A stretch of DNA of 64,000 bases from NCBI GenBank assembly GCA_016763075.1, contig JAESUM010000023.1, forward strand, positions 20,038 to 84,037. Direction: 5' to 3'. The stretch comes from Pseudomonadales bacterium. Lineage in GTDB: Bacteria > Pseudomonadota > Gammaproteobacteria > Pseudomonadales > JAHRWD01. Made by a program: the position numbers and the translations under genes. The notes beneath the pieces were generated by a model. It saw only the letters and a program-made list of their open reading frames with translations, was not told where the DNA came from and did not search any database. Position 1 is the first letter of the stretch. Every line of letters starts with the position of its first letter. Positions 17,335-25,515 of this stretch are shown here, in pieces.

Positions 17335-17354
17335 TTTGACAATGCGTTGTCAAA
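17335..17354. promoter_or_regulatory. Perfect palindrome, candidate MarR operator
   Basis: TTTGACAA (17335-17342) and TTGTCAAA (17347-17354) form an 8-bp perfect inverted repeat with a TGCG spacer. It lies between the divergent MFS gene (start 17287) and MarR gene (start 17431). Spacing and symmetry suit a winged-helix dimer of the MarR type, which usually binds such sites in its own divergent promoter. Binding by this protein is inferred from position. Confidence 0.7.
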
Positions 17355-17430
17355 TATGATTTTTGGATTGTCTGTGACAGGCTATATGTATAACAAATAC
17401 GTTATAAAACTGATTTACCGGAGCGGTTGA

Positions 17431-17898
17431 ATGTCAGAATTACATTCTGAATACACGAAAGAAGGCCAATCTATTCACGCATTGGTGGTGGAGCTAACCT
17501 TTACATTTTTTAAACTACGAAGCAGTGGAGACAGCCAATACCAAAAATATGGGCTTTCCAGTGGCCGTATGGCATTGATGCGCTCGCTGTTTAGTGGTGG
17601 CCCGCAGACTGTATCTGCGATTGCGGCATCGCGGCCGGTCGCGCGCCAGGGCATTCAGCGAATGGTAAACGCGATGGTTAAAGATGACTTACTGTTGCTG
17701 GCCGAAAACCCGCGCCATAAACGTGCCAAATTGGTGGAGTTATCTGCTGCCGGAAACGCACTGTACCGGCAGGTATTAAAAGAAGAGATAGAGTTCATGA
17801 ATACTTTGAGCGAGGGAATGTCATCAGGCTCAATCAATGAGTGTCGGAATTTATTAGTGCAATTGCGTGACAAACTGGCTCTGGATGACTCTACTTAA
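17431..17898 (+). CDS. MarR-family transcriptional regulator
   Basis: A 155-residue winged-helix regulator. The helix-turn-helix lies around GGPQTVSAIAASRPVARQGIQ (split across residues 50-71), followed by the wing with LAENPRHKRAKLVELSAAG, the typical MarR DxRxxx-like wing with RHKRAK. Helices at both ends would form the dimer interface. It is divergent from the MFS-methyltransferase pair with a perfect palindrome between them, so it probably represses that pair and itself and responds to the transported compound. GGAG lies 7 bases before the ATG. Confidence 0.85.
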   Translation: MSELHSEYTKEGQSIHALVVELTFTFFKLRSSGDSQYQKYGLSSGRMALMRSLFSGGPQTVSAIAASRPVARQGIQRMVNAMVKDDLLLLAENPRHKRAKLVELSAAGNALYRQVLKEEIEFMNTLSEGMSSGSINECRNLLVQLRDKLALDDST

Positions 17899-18073
17899 AT
17901 AACGTATGAATACATTGATCCAGTGTATTTTAAAGCGTCCCTTGTGTGACATTCGATAATTTAATTTTGCTATAACTATATAATTTAGTTTTATAATAAG
18001 GATTGTTTCTAAATAATAGTGGGTCTACAATTAAATTTATCAAGTCACTTAACATTTGTTACGAGATGTTTTT

Positions 18074-19432
18074 ATGGATTTAGATCCGTTTGTATTGGCA
18101 CGAATACAGTTTGCGGCAAATATTAGTTTTCATATTCTCTTTCCTTCGATATCTATTGGCCTGGCCTGGATTCTGTTTTATTTTCGATACCGTTATCACA
18201 TCAGTGGTGACAAAGCCTGGGATTACGCCTACCTCTTTTGGGTGAAAATATTTGCCCTTACTTTTGCACTTGGTGTTGTAACTGGCATAACCATGAGCTT
18301 CCAATTTGGCACCAATTGGCCAGGTTTTTCTGAAATAACCGGTAATATTTCTGGGCCTCTGTTGGGCTACGAAGTACTCTCCGCTTTTTTTATGGAAGCA
18401 TCATTTTTAGGTATTATGCTCTTTGGGCGTAAACGAGTGACTGCTCGAATGCATGTAACTGCAACGGGCTTGGTTGCAGTGGGCACCAGCCTTTCTGCTT
18501 TTTGGATATTAAGCCTTAATTCTTGGATGCAAACGCCAGCGGGCTACGAAATTATTGATGGAAAATTCTTTGCAGTCGATTGGTTTGAAATTATTTTTAA
18601 CCCCTCGTTTCCATACCGTTTAGCGCATGTGGTTACGGCATCTGTAATTACCAGTGCATTCTTTATTATGGGTGTCAGCGCCTGGCGAATTTTCAAAAAT
18701 CTTGATGGTCCCGCTACGCATCATGTACTTCGTACAGGTATTATTATCGCGGCCATCGCAACGCCAGCGCAGCTTGTTATTGGCGATTTTCATGGCCTCA
18801 ATACTCTCAAATATCAGCCTGCAAAAGTAGCTGCAATGGAAGGTATTTGGCACACCGAAAAAGGCGCACCGTTCACGTTAATTGCGTGGCCTAATCAGGC
18901 GGAAAAACGCAATGATTACGCAGTTACGATTCCTAAACTGGCGAGCTTGATTCTTACCCACGAACTAGATGGCGAAGTACAAGGGCTAGAAGATTTCCCT
19001 GATGCTACGCCGCCGGTTGCTCTTGTTTTTTGGTCGTTTAGAGTCATGGTGGGATTGGGTTCATTGATGATATTAATATCTTGGTGGCTGTTTTGGAGTG
19101 TGTTGCGTAAGAAAGAGATTACCCGCGCACAGTTATTAGTGCTTTCGGCAATGACGTTTTCTGGTTGGGTTGCCACGCTGGCGGGATGGTGGGTAACCGA
19201 AGTTGGCCGTCAGCCATATATCGTTTATGGATTGGTGCGCAGTAAAGATGTGGTCGCGGATCATCCTGCAGGTATGGTGGCATTTACGTTGATCGCTTAT
19301 CTGCTGTTATATGCGGTTTTGCTGGTTGCCTATATTGGCGCTATTCGGTATTTATCGGGCAAGCCAGCACAGTCCATGTCGGTATTGAATGAGCTCCCAG
19401 TCCCAGCAGGATTTTCGCAGGAGGTGCAATAA
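18074..19432 (+). CDS. cydA: Cytochrome bd ubiquinol oxidase subunit I (CioA/CydA)
   Basis: Subunit I of the bd-type quinol oxidase, an integral inner-membrane protein that binds hemes b558, b595 and d and oxidises quinol while reducing oxygen. The 452-residue product begins MDLDPFVLARIQF, with the heme ligand His20 in ISFHILFPS, and has the GRQPYIVYGL motif near residue 380. The quinol (Q) loop is short, as in the cyanide-insensitive CioA branch found in Pseudomonas. ATG 18074 is chosen over TTG 18056 because the family starts at MDLDP. The stop overlaps the cydB start (TAATG at 19430-19434). Confidence 0.92.
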   Translation: MDLDPFVLARIQFAANISFHILFPSISIGLAWILFYFRYRYHISGDKAWDYAYLFWVKIFALTFALGVVTGITMSFQFGTNWPGFSEITGNISGPLLGYEVLSAFFMEASFLGIMLFGRKRVTARMHVTATGLVAVGTSLSAFWILSLNSWMQTPAGYEIIDGKFFAVDWFEIIFNPSFPYRLAHVVTASVITSAFFIMGVSAWRIFKNLDGPATHHVLRTGIIIAAIATPAQLVIGDFHGLNTLKYQPAKVAAMEGIWHTEKGAPFTLIAWPNQAEKRNDYAVTIPKLASLILTHELDGEVQGLEDFPDATPPVALVFWSFRVMVGLGSLMILISWWLFWSVLRKKEITRAQLLVLSAMTFSGWVATLAGWWVTEVGRQPYIVYGLVRSKDVVADHPAGMVAFTLIAYLLLYAVLLVAYIGAIRYLSGKPAQSMSVLNELPVPAGFSQEVQ

Positions 19433-20428
19433 TGGAAACTGCATTACCCATTATATTTTTTGGGTTGTTAGGTTTTGCATTACTCACGTACGCAATTCTT
19501 GATGGATACGATTTAGGCATTGGCATGTTATTGCCACTGGGCAGCGATTCTGAAAAGGACATGATGATCGCAACGATTGGCCCTTTTTGGGACGCCAACG
19601 AAACCTGGATTGTGCTTGGCGTGGGTATTCTTTTAATCGCGTTTCCTCAAGCCCACGGCAGAATACTGACGGCGCTGTACCTTCCCGTCACCATTATGTT
19701 GTTCGGGCTTATTCTACGAGGCGTGGCTTTTGATTTTAGAGTAAAAGCCGGCATTGATAAAAAAGAGCGATGGAACCGCGCTTTTTTTATTGGCTCGCTT
19801 GTGGCATCCGTCAGCCAAGGCTGGATGTTGGGGGCATACATTACCGGGCTGCAGGGCGGGATGATTAACCTGCTGTATTCGGGGTTAATTGCATTATTAC
19901 TGCCAGCATTTTACGTTTACTTGGGTTCAACTTGGTTGCTAATAAAAACTGAAGATGTGCTTTTTGACAAAGCATTAAAGTGGTCGAGGCTTGCGATATT
20001 CCCAACTGCCGCTGCGCTTCTATTGATATCGATTGCAACGCCGCTAGTGAGCGAATCTATCGCAGCGCGCTGGTTTACGCTGCCAAATGCCATTGGGCTG
20101 ATGCCAATACCCATTAGCTGTGGACTGATATTTATGGGCATGGTTTGGTTGGTCAATAAACCCCGATGTTATCAAGCGGGGCTATGAATGGTTACCGTTT
20201 GCAGGCACTGCGGTAATAGGCATTATGTCGGCATTTGGGCTGGGTTATAGCCTGTATCCGTATATCGTTATTGATGAACTCACCATATGGGAAACCGCAT
20301 CGGCCACTAGCTCGTTAGAGTTTGTATTGGTAGGCGTAGTCATTACGTTGCCGGTGATTATTGGCTATACAATATTTGTGTATCGAATTTTTAGCGGTAA
20401 GGCAACGAGCCTTGATTATGATCAGTGA
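19432..20428 (+). pseudogene. cydB: Cytochrome bd oxidase subunit II (CioB/CydB), one-base frameshift
   Basis: Subunit II of the bd oxidase. The first frame (19432-20187) gives about 240 normal residues: AILDGYDLGIGML, GPFWDANETW, FPQAHG and several helices. It then falls into a short false tail (RCYQAGL). The family sequence resumes one base later as PDVIKRGYEWLPFAGTAV and runs to the stop at 20426-20428, completing the last two helices. The switch lies at the CCCC run 20161-20164; three Cs would restore a full-length protein of about 331 residues. Everything else looks conserved, so a sequencing error or very recent mutation is more likely than long decay. Programmed +1 frameshifting is a remote alternative. 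No cydX-like gene follows. Confidence 0.85.
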
Positions 20429-20448
20429 GACTTGTTGAATGTTAGCGG

Positions 20449-21402
20449 CTAATCGGCAAACCCAAAGGTGCCTTTACCATTGTTTTTTACTTTATAAAGG
20501 GCGGCATCTGCCGCGGCGCTAAGGTGCTGGTAGGTTGTGCCATTTTCAGGAAAGATGGCAATACCAATACTAAGGCCAACGGTAATATGTTGCTGGTCTA
20601 CACCAAAGGTTCCGGCGCAGGTTTCTATTAGGCGCTGCGCTGTTTTGCTGAGCTCTTGTTGGTTTTTGAAATTAGGAACAATCAAGCAAAATTCATCGCC
20701 ACCAAGGCGAGCCATAAATTCGTTTTTTCTATAAAAAGCACGGAATCGATCGCTTATTGTTTTAAGTACCGCATCTCTTGCGGCATGGCTAATGGTATCG
20801 TTAATGGCTTTAAAACTGTCGATGTCTATATACATCAGTGCCATATTGGTAGACGTTCGGTGCGATTGGCTGATAATCCGCTCAATGTGTTCTTCGGCAT
20901 GACGACGGTTCGGTAAGCCTGTTAGGTAATCGGTAGTGGCTAGTTCCACCAATCGTTCATTGGCTTCTCGCAGTTCTTTGGTTCGGTTGTATATCGCAAG
21001 CTCTAGGTCATAGTTGATTTTGGCCAATGCCGACTGAGATTTTTTCCACTCTTCGATGATTCGGCCTTCAGGTATCAAATGTGTGACCTGATTTTTATCG
21101 TTGAACTGTGGGTGTACGGTGAACTCTACCCAGATTCGCGCGCCAGATAAATTCACCTGTACCTCGCCAGTGGTAGGCACTCCGGTTGCTGCAAGTTCGC
21201 AATGCTTACGGATATATGCGCGGTTAGATTCAACGCCGGAAAACCAGGCGGTTTCCCAAAATATTTGCCCTATCAGGTCATCAAGCAGAAGCCCAGCAGC
21301 GGCTAACGGGGCGGTGTTAACAAATATAATTTCACCGTCTATGGATAGCACACCGATAAAGGTATCCAAGCTGTTGACGAGTGGTTCTAGGTCCAAATCC
21401 AT
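20449..21402 (-). CDS. PAS-GGDEF diguanylate cyclase
   Basis: The 317-residue protein has an N-terminal PAS domain (about residues 5-115), a linking coiled coil with NRTKELREANERLVELA (about 140-158), and a GGDEF domain with the intact signature at residues 234-238. It should make cyclic di-GMP from two GTP. The allosteric inhibitory site RxxD, normally five residues upstream, reads RKNE (225-228), so product inhibition may be weakened. There are no membrane segments, so the sensor is cytoplasmic. The gene is unusual in having eleven copies of a hexanucleotide repeat 29 bp before its start codon. AGGA precedes the ATG by five bases. Confidence 0.9.
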   Translation of the reverse strand: MDLDLEPLVNSLDTFIGVLSIDGEIIFVNTAPLAAAGLLLDDLIGQIFWETAWFSGVESNRAYIRKHCELAATGVPTTGEVQVNLSGARIWVEFTVHPQFNDKNQVTHLIPEGRIIEEWKKSQSALAKINYDLELAIYNRTKELREANERLVELATTDYLTGLPNRRHAEEHIERIISQSHRTSTNMALMYIDIDSFKAINDTISHAARDAVLKTISDRFRAFYRKNEFMARLGGDEFCLIVPNFKNQQELSKTAQRLIETCAGTFGVDQQHITVGLSIGIAIFPENGTTYQHLSAAADAALYKVKNNGKGTFGFAD

Positions 21403-21430
21403 CGTATCCTACACCCTTATTGTCTAGTAT

Positions 21431-21496
21431 TTCCTGTTCCTGTTCCTGTTCCTGTTCCTGTTCCTGTTCCTGTTCCTGTTCCTGTTCCTGTTCCTG
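21431..21496. repeat. Hexanucleotide tandem repeat, 11 x TTCCTG
   Basis: Eleven perfect TTCCTG units (66 bp) lie 29-94 bp upstream of the diguanylate cyclase start. On that gene's strand the unit reads CAGGAA, so the array holds eleven AGGAA sequences like Shine-Dalgarno sites. It is not in an open frame with the gene, because TAG stands just before the start. Length changes by slippage would alter promoter spacing or the leader, not the protein. Confidence 0.97.
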
Positions 21497-21861
21497 CGCT
21501 CACTTTAAAAGTGTAGTCATGTTTATGTGATTCACGAGAAATCAGGGGATTTTTAGTCAACCGCTACCGCTGCGGCATTTCGGACGTGCAGCTTTGTTAT
21601 GATCGAGATCAATCACCGGTGTACAAAAAATTTAGGGATATGAGTCAGGCTGTGCACGGATGCTGACGAGACGTATGGTTTGCGAGAAGGTGTGAGGCTT
21701 TCAACGTTTAAGCACGTGAAGTAGTTTGTGTACCTTTAAGTACCTTTAAGTCATGCTAACGAGGCTTTGAAGCAGCTCAACGTGAGCCGGTAATACTATA
21801 AACATGCTGGTTATGAAGTAGTTTGATACCATAGGAAAACGACAAATTGAGGACAATAATA
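21497..21861. other. Intergenic stretch between divergent genes
   Basis: About 365 bp between the hexamer array and the next gene should hold promoters for both directions. The only structure I see is a 10-bp direct repeat of GTACCTTTAA at 21730-21749. No gene is apparent. Confidence 0.5.
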
Positions 21862-22572
21862 ATGAAACAGTTTCGCTTACTTATTCTTTTAACTCTGCTT
21901 TCCCCTTTGCTTTCGCCGATGGTAGTCCAGGCCGCGATAACCGGGGTTGGCAATGTTGGTACGATGAACTTTGACTGTGATGTGTTCACCAATGTGTGTA
22001 CGAGTGAAGGCGTGTGGGAAGGTGCAGACTGCAAAGCAATGCGGGACAATAACTGCCCGACAGCGACAAAGAATTGCCCAGAAGGAGACTGCGAATGCCC
22101 GTTGAAAACATCGTCGCGAACGCTAGTAAAACCAATGCTTGCACAACCTATTGTGACTTTGTTGGTTGCGCCAGCACCCAAACAAGCCAAACCGACGACT
22201 ATTTTACGCCCTGCAATTAAAGTACATAAACCAGCGGGTTTGCGCGTTGCACCGGTTTTAGTTAAAAGACGCCAGCCGATGGTAGACGGCAAAAACATCA
22301 ACTCTAAACAATTGCAACCAGGAATTAAAATGGTTGCACCGGCGAGCGCGCCAGTTCATAAAAATAGCCTAAGAATGATCAAATCGACGATTCCGAATAA
22401 GATGGATCGCATGCTGGCTCCCACATTGGTGCCAGGTACACAAGCGATAAGTGTGAAGGATTGTGTTTTCTTTGGAGGGACCGTTCAACAAGATGTCTCG
22501 TGCAGCACGAAGATGTCTTGCATCATAAATAAATCTAATGGGTGCGTGACTAAGGCGGCTGTGCCTGAATAA
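21862..22572 (+). CDS. Secreted Cys-rich protein with a basic Pro/Lys/Ala-rich middle, unknown
   Basis: I do not recognise this 236-residue protein. It has a clear signal peptide (MKQFRLLILLTLLSP to the AQA-like site near residue 25). Next comes a Cys-rich N-terminal domain with about eight cysteines between residues 34 and 80, including NCPTATKNC and CECP. The middle is low-complexity and basic, rich in KP, AP and VKR (about 85-190). A second Cys cluster ends the protein (DCVFF, SCSTKMSCI, NGCV). It is probably a disulfide-bonded periplasmic or exported protein. GAGGA lies nine bases before ATG 21862. A strong terminator follows, so the gene is a single unit. Confidence 0.7.
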   Translation: MKQFRLLILLTLLSPLLSPMVVQAAITGVGNVGTMNFDCDVFTNVCTSEGVWEGADCKAMRDNNCPTATKNCPEGDCECPLKTSSRTLVKPMLAQPIVTLLVAPAPKQAKPTTILRPAIKVHKPAGLRVAPVLVKRRQPMVDGKNINSKQLQPGIKMVAPASAPVHKNSLRMIKSTIPNKMDRMLAPTLVPGTQAISVKDCVFFGGTVQQDVSCSTKMSCIINKSNGCVTKAAVPE

Positions 22573-22610
22573 ATCACCCTCAACCTAGCGCGTAAATTAG
22601 CTTCATATAA

Positions 22611-22648
22611 AAAAAGCCGGAACCAACTTATTGGTTCCGGCTTTTTTT
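22611..22648 (+). terminator. Rho-independent terminator, probably bidirectional
   Basis: AAAAAGCCGGAACCAA (22611-22626) pairs with TTGGTTCCGGCTTTTT (22631-22646) around a four-base loop and continues into a T tract. It serves the secreted-protein gene, and its A/T symmetry lets it also terminate glpK from the other side. Confidence 0.93.
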
Positions 22649-22738
22649 ATGTGTGGAATATAGATTGATTTATTAATTACTCAAAAAGACATTGTCTGAA
22701 ATACTAATACACTACCTATATTGTGGTATTTCAAAAAC

Positions 22739-24217
22739 TCAAGGGCTGTTGAGTAAAGGTGCAATAGCCTCTTTCCAACCATCGTACAGTGCATTACGGG
22801 TGCTTGAATTCATGCTTGGTTCGTAACGCCGGTGGCAATGCCACGCATCCGATATTTCATTTAATCCGCTGTATATACCTGCGTGCAGCCCTGCAAGGTA
22901 CGCTGCGCCTTTGGCGGTAGTTTCTGTATGTTGTGGAATTTCTACGGGTTTTTCTAACATGTCTGCCACAAACTGACATACAAACTCGTTGGCCATTAAG
23001 CCGCCATCGGCGCGAATAACTTCTGGGTTATGTTGGCTATCTGCCTGCATGGCAGCCAGTAAATCTAAGGTTTGATAGGCCTGTGCTTCGAGTGCTGCGC
23101 GGGTAATGTGTGCGGCGGTGCTTTCGCGGGTCAAGCCGCTAATGGTTGCACGGGCATGGGGGTTCCAATGAGGTGCGCCTAAACCGCTAAATGCCGGTAC
23201 AAAGTACACGCCGTTGTTATCAGGAACCGAGGTTGCTAACGCTTCGCTTTGGGCTGCGTTAGCAAATAACCCAAGGCCATCACGCAACCACTGTATTGCA
23301 GAGCCAGCGCTAAAAATGGAGCCTTCAATGGCATACGTTGTTTCGCCGTTAAGGCGATAAGCAATGGTCGTTAACATGCCGGACTTAGACTCGCGAAACT
23401 GCCCGCCAATATTGATCAGTGCAAAACACCCCGTGCCGTAGGTTGCCTTAACCATGCCCTGGTTAAAGCAAGCTTGGCCAATGAGCGCCGCTTGTTGGTC
23501 GCCAACCATTGCGCCAATGGGTATTTCTTTTCCGAATAGGCTTTTAGACGTATAGCCAAAATCACTGACGTTATCGTTTACCTGTGGCAACAAAGAGCGG
23601 GGGATATCAAAAAGCTTAAGTAGCTCGTCATCCCAACATTGGGTAACGATATTAAACAACAGGGTGCGCGCGGCGTTGGTGGCATCGGTTGCGTGAACTG
23701 CGCCATTGGTTAAGTTCCAAAGTAGCCATGAATCTACCGTACCAAAGGCGAGCTCCCCAGCTTCGGCTTTTTGGCGTGCGCCTTTAATGTTATCGAGAAT
23801 CCAGAGGATTTTTGTAGCAGAAAAATAAGGGTCAAGCAGTAGCCCAGTACGGGTGCTGATCATTGCTTCATGGCCGGCGGTTTTTAATTGCTGGCAAAAA
23901 TCTGCTGTGCGCCGGTCTTGCCAAACAATGGCATTGTAAATGGGTTCGCCAGTGGCGCGATCCCATATAATCGTGGTTTCACGTTGATTGGTAATACCAA
24001 TAGAAGCCACGTTGTTTGAATGTTGAAGAACGCTTTTACAAGCCCATAGTGTGTCTTGCCAAAGCTCGGTTGGGTCTTGCTCAACCCAGCCTTTGTGCGG
24101 GTAATAAAGCGTTAGTTCCTTTTGTTGAGCTGCAAGCACGTTGCCTTGGTTAGAAAAAATCATAGCCCGAGAGCTGGTGGTGCCTTGGTCAATGGCCAGT
24201 AGGGTTGGGTCGCTCAT
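22739..24217 (-). CDS. glpK: Glycerol kinase GlpK
   Basis: GlpK phosphorylates glycerol to sn-glycerol 3-phosphate in the cytoplasm with ATP. The 492-residue product has the FGGY-kinase features: AIDQGTTSSRAM (about residues 8-19), NQRETTIIWD (about 77-86), the glycerol-binding WQDRRTADFC segment, DSWLLWNLTNGAVHATDATNAAR (split across about 160-184), GDQQAALIGQ and the C-terminal GAAYLAG. Length is normal for the family. No glpF, glpD or glpR lies alongside. Three imperfect 15-bp A/T-rich repeats sit in the leader before the start codon. Confidence 0.95.
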   Translation of the reverse strand: MSDPTLLAIDQGTTSSRAMIFSNQGNVLAAQQKELTLYYPHKGWVEQDPTELWQDTLWACKSVLQHSNNVASIGITNQRETTIIWDRATGEPIYNAIVWQDRRTADFCQQLKTAGHEAMISTRTGLLLDPYFSATKILWILDNIKGARQKAEAGELAFGTVDSWLLWNLTNGAVHATDATNAARTLLFNIVTQCWDDELLKLFDIPRSLLPQVNDNVSDFGYTSKSLFGKEIPIGAMVGDQQAALIGQACFNQGMVKATYGTGCFALINIGGQFRESKSGMLTTIAYRLNGETTYAIEGSIFSAGSAIQWLRDGLGLFANAAQSEALATSVPDNNGVYFVPAFSGLGAPHWNPHARATISGLTRESTAAHITRAALEAQAYQTLDLLAAMQADSQHNPEVIRADGGLMANEFVCQFVADMLEKPVEIPQHTETTAKGAAYLAGLHAGIYSGLNEISDAWHCHRRYEPSMNSSTRNALYDGWKEAIAPLLNSP

Positions 24218-24231
24218 AAGAGTTTTCTCGG

Positions 24232-24276
24232 GTTTTATTTATTCAAGTTTTGTTTATTCTAGCTCTGTTTATTAAG
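24232..24276 (-). repeat. Three imperfect 15-bp repeats upstream of glpK
   Basis: The units GTTTTATTTATTCAA, GTTTTGTTTATTCTA and GCTCTGTTTATTAAG lie head to tail, 15-59 bp before the glpK start. They could be part of the leader or a regulator site. No function is established. Confidence 0.6.
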
Positions 24277-24351
24277 GTCTTATTTGTTTGGATGTTAACG
24301 GCGCAGCGTATTGAGTTTCACTAAATGAACACCGCAACCGAATACCAAATC

Positions 24352-25515
24352 CTAATAATTTAATCCGCCAATGGCGTTTGTCTGGGTATCCAATAATGGG
24401 CAGCCATTAAATTGCGCAAACCTTTGTAGCTCTTTTTTTAACGCAGGAAAAAATTTGTCTTGGTCACAGGTGTTGTCTTCAATGTGTAGGCTTAATACTT
24501 CAAAGCGCTGTTCAGCGCGGTGTACCTTGCAGTCAATTCGGCCAACAAATTGGTCGCCGTACAAAATAGGTAAACAAAAATAGCCAAATACCCGTTTAGC
24601 CGCTGGCACATAACATTCAATTTTATAGTCAAATTTAAACAAAGCGCTCAACCGGTCGCGGTGTATGAGTACGTTGTCGAAGGGCGATAATATTTGCACT
24701 GCACTGGGGTTAACGGTTGGTGCTTCATTAAGCAACTCGCTATCAGCATAAAAACTTGGGCTGTTTAGATTGGGCAGTGCGGTTACTGTACCGGCTTCAA
24801 TACGCTGGCTTAGCGCATTGTTCATGGCTTCACGTATTGGCTTGCCGGTTTCTAAATGCAGTAGTTGTTTTAATGTAAAAACACCCTGGGCTCTAATGGT
24901 GGTATTTAGTAAATAGCTTGCGTATTCATTCAGTGTGGGGGTGCTTATATCAATGCCTTCAGGTAAACAGCGCTGGGTGAGGTCAAACACCTTTTCCATG
25001 CCTTTACGTTCACAGACCATAAGGTCGCCCCGCATAAATAGGGCATCCATTGCGCGCTTGCCTGGGCCCCGGTTCCACCAGGAGCCGGGGCCTGTTTTTT
25101 TATTATCAAAATCGCGTAGGCGTAATGGGCCTTCCGCTTCCACACGTTTGATGATTTCATTCATCAGTTTTTGGTCTAAGTTTTTGTAATAACGGTTTTC
25201 GCCGTTACGTATTGAATTCATTCGTGGTAGCGCATAACGATAATCACGCATGGGCAAATAAGACGCTGCATGATACCAATACTCAAATATTTTTTGCTCG
25301 TTAACTAGTTGATTTAAGTAAGTCAACTCATAGCCAGAAACCCGACTCCAAAGCACATGATGGTGCGCACGCTCAACCACAGATAACGTATCAATTTGAA
25401 TATAACCAAGCTGTTCAATAGATTTTAGTGTTCCGGATAAGCCAGAGCCAAAGGTTTTCTTTGCAAGCAGCCCTTGCCTAGATAACGTCAGTGCCTTGTA
25501 TTTAGATACCTTCAT
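24352..25515 (-). CDS. YcaQ-type winged-helix DNA glycosylase (HTH_42 family)
   Basis: A 387-residue protein of the YcaQ/AlkX family, which unhooks DNA interstrand crosslinks and removes alkylated bases. Visible features are the N-terminal ALTLSRQGLL segment, the catalytic-type QxD motif in GYIQIDTLSVVERAHHHVLWSR (split across about residues 35-56), FEYWYHAASYLPM, and a C-terminal GYFCLPILYGDQFVGRIDCKV block. Length matches the family. Its first 14 bases overlap the end of the upstream membrane-protein gene. A truncated second copy of its first codons lies at 27082-27171, which suggests a local duplication or insertion. Confidence 0.85.
   Translation of the reverse strand: MKVSKYKALTLSRQGLLAKKTFGSGLSGTLKSIEQLGYIQIDTLSVVERAHHHVLWSRVSGYELTYLNQLVNEQKIFEYWYHAASYLPMRDYRYALPRMNSIRNGENRYYKNLDQKLMNEIIKRVEAEGPLRLRDFDNKKTGPGSWWNRGPGKRAMDALFMRGDLMVCERKGMEKVFDLTQRCLPEGIDISTPTLNEYASYLLNTTIRAQGVFTLKQLLHLETGKPIREAMNNALSQRIEAGTVTALPNLNSPSFYADSELLNEAPTVNPSAVQILSPFDNVLIHRDRLSALFKFDYKIECYVPAAKRVFGYFCLPILYGDQFVGRIDCKVHRAEQRFEVLSLHIEDNTCDQDKFFPALKKELQRFAQFNGCPLLDTQTNAIGGLNY

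Noticed and set aside
17288..17353. TTG 17353 as start of the MFS transporter
   Set aside because: It lies within a perfect palindrome, and the extra 22 residues are not hydrophobic or conserved.
21431..21496. Tandem array considered as a CRISPR-like element
   Set aside because: Units are six bases with no spacers; this is a simple sequence repeat.
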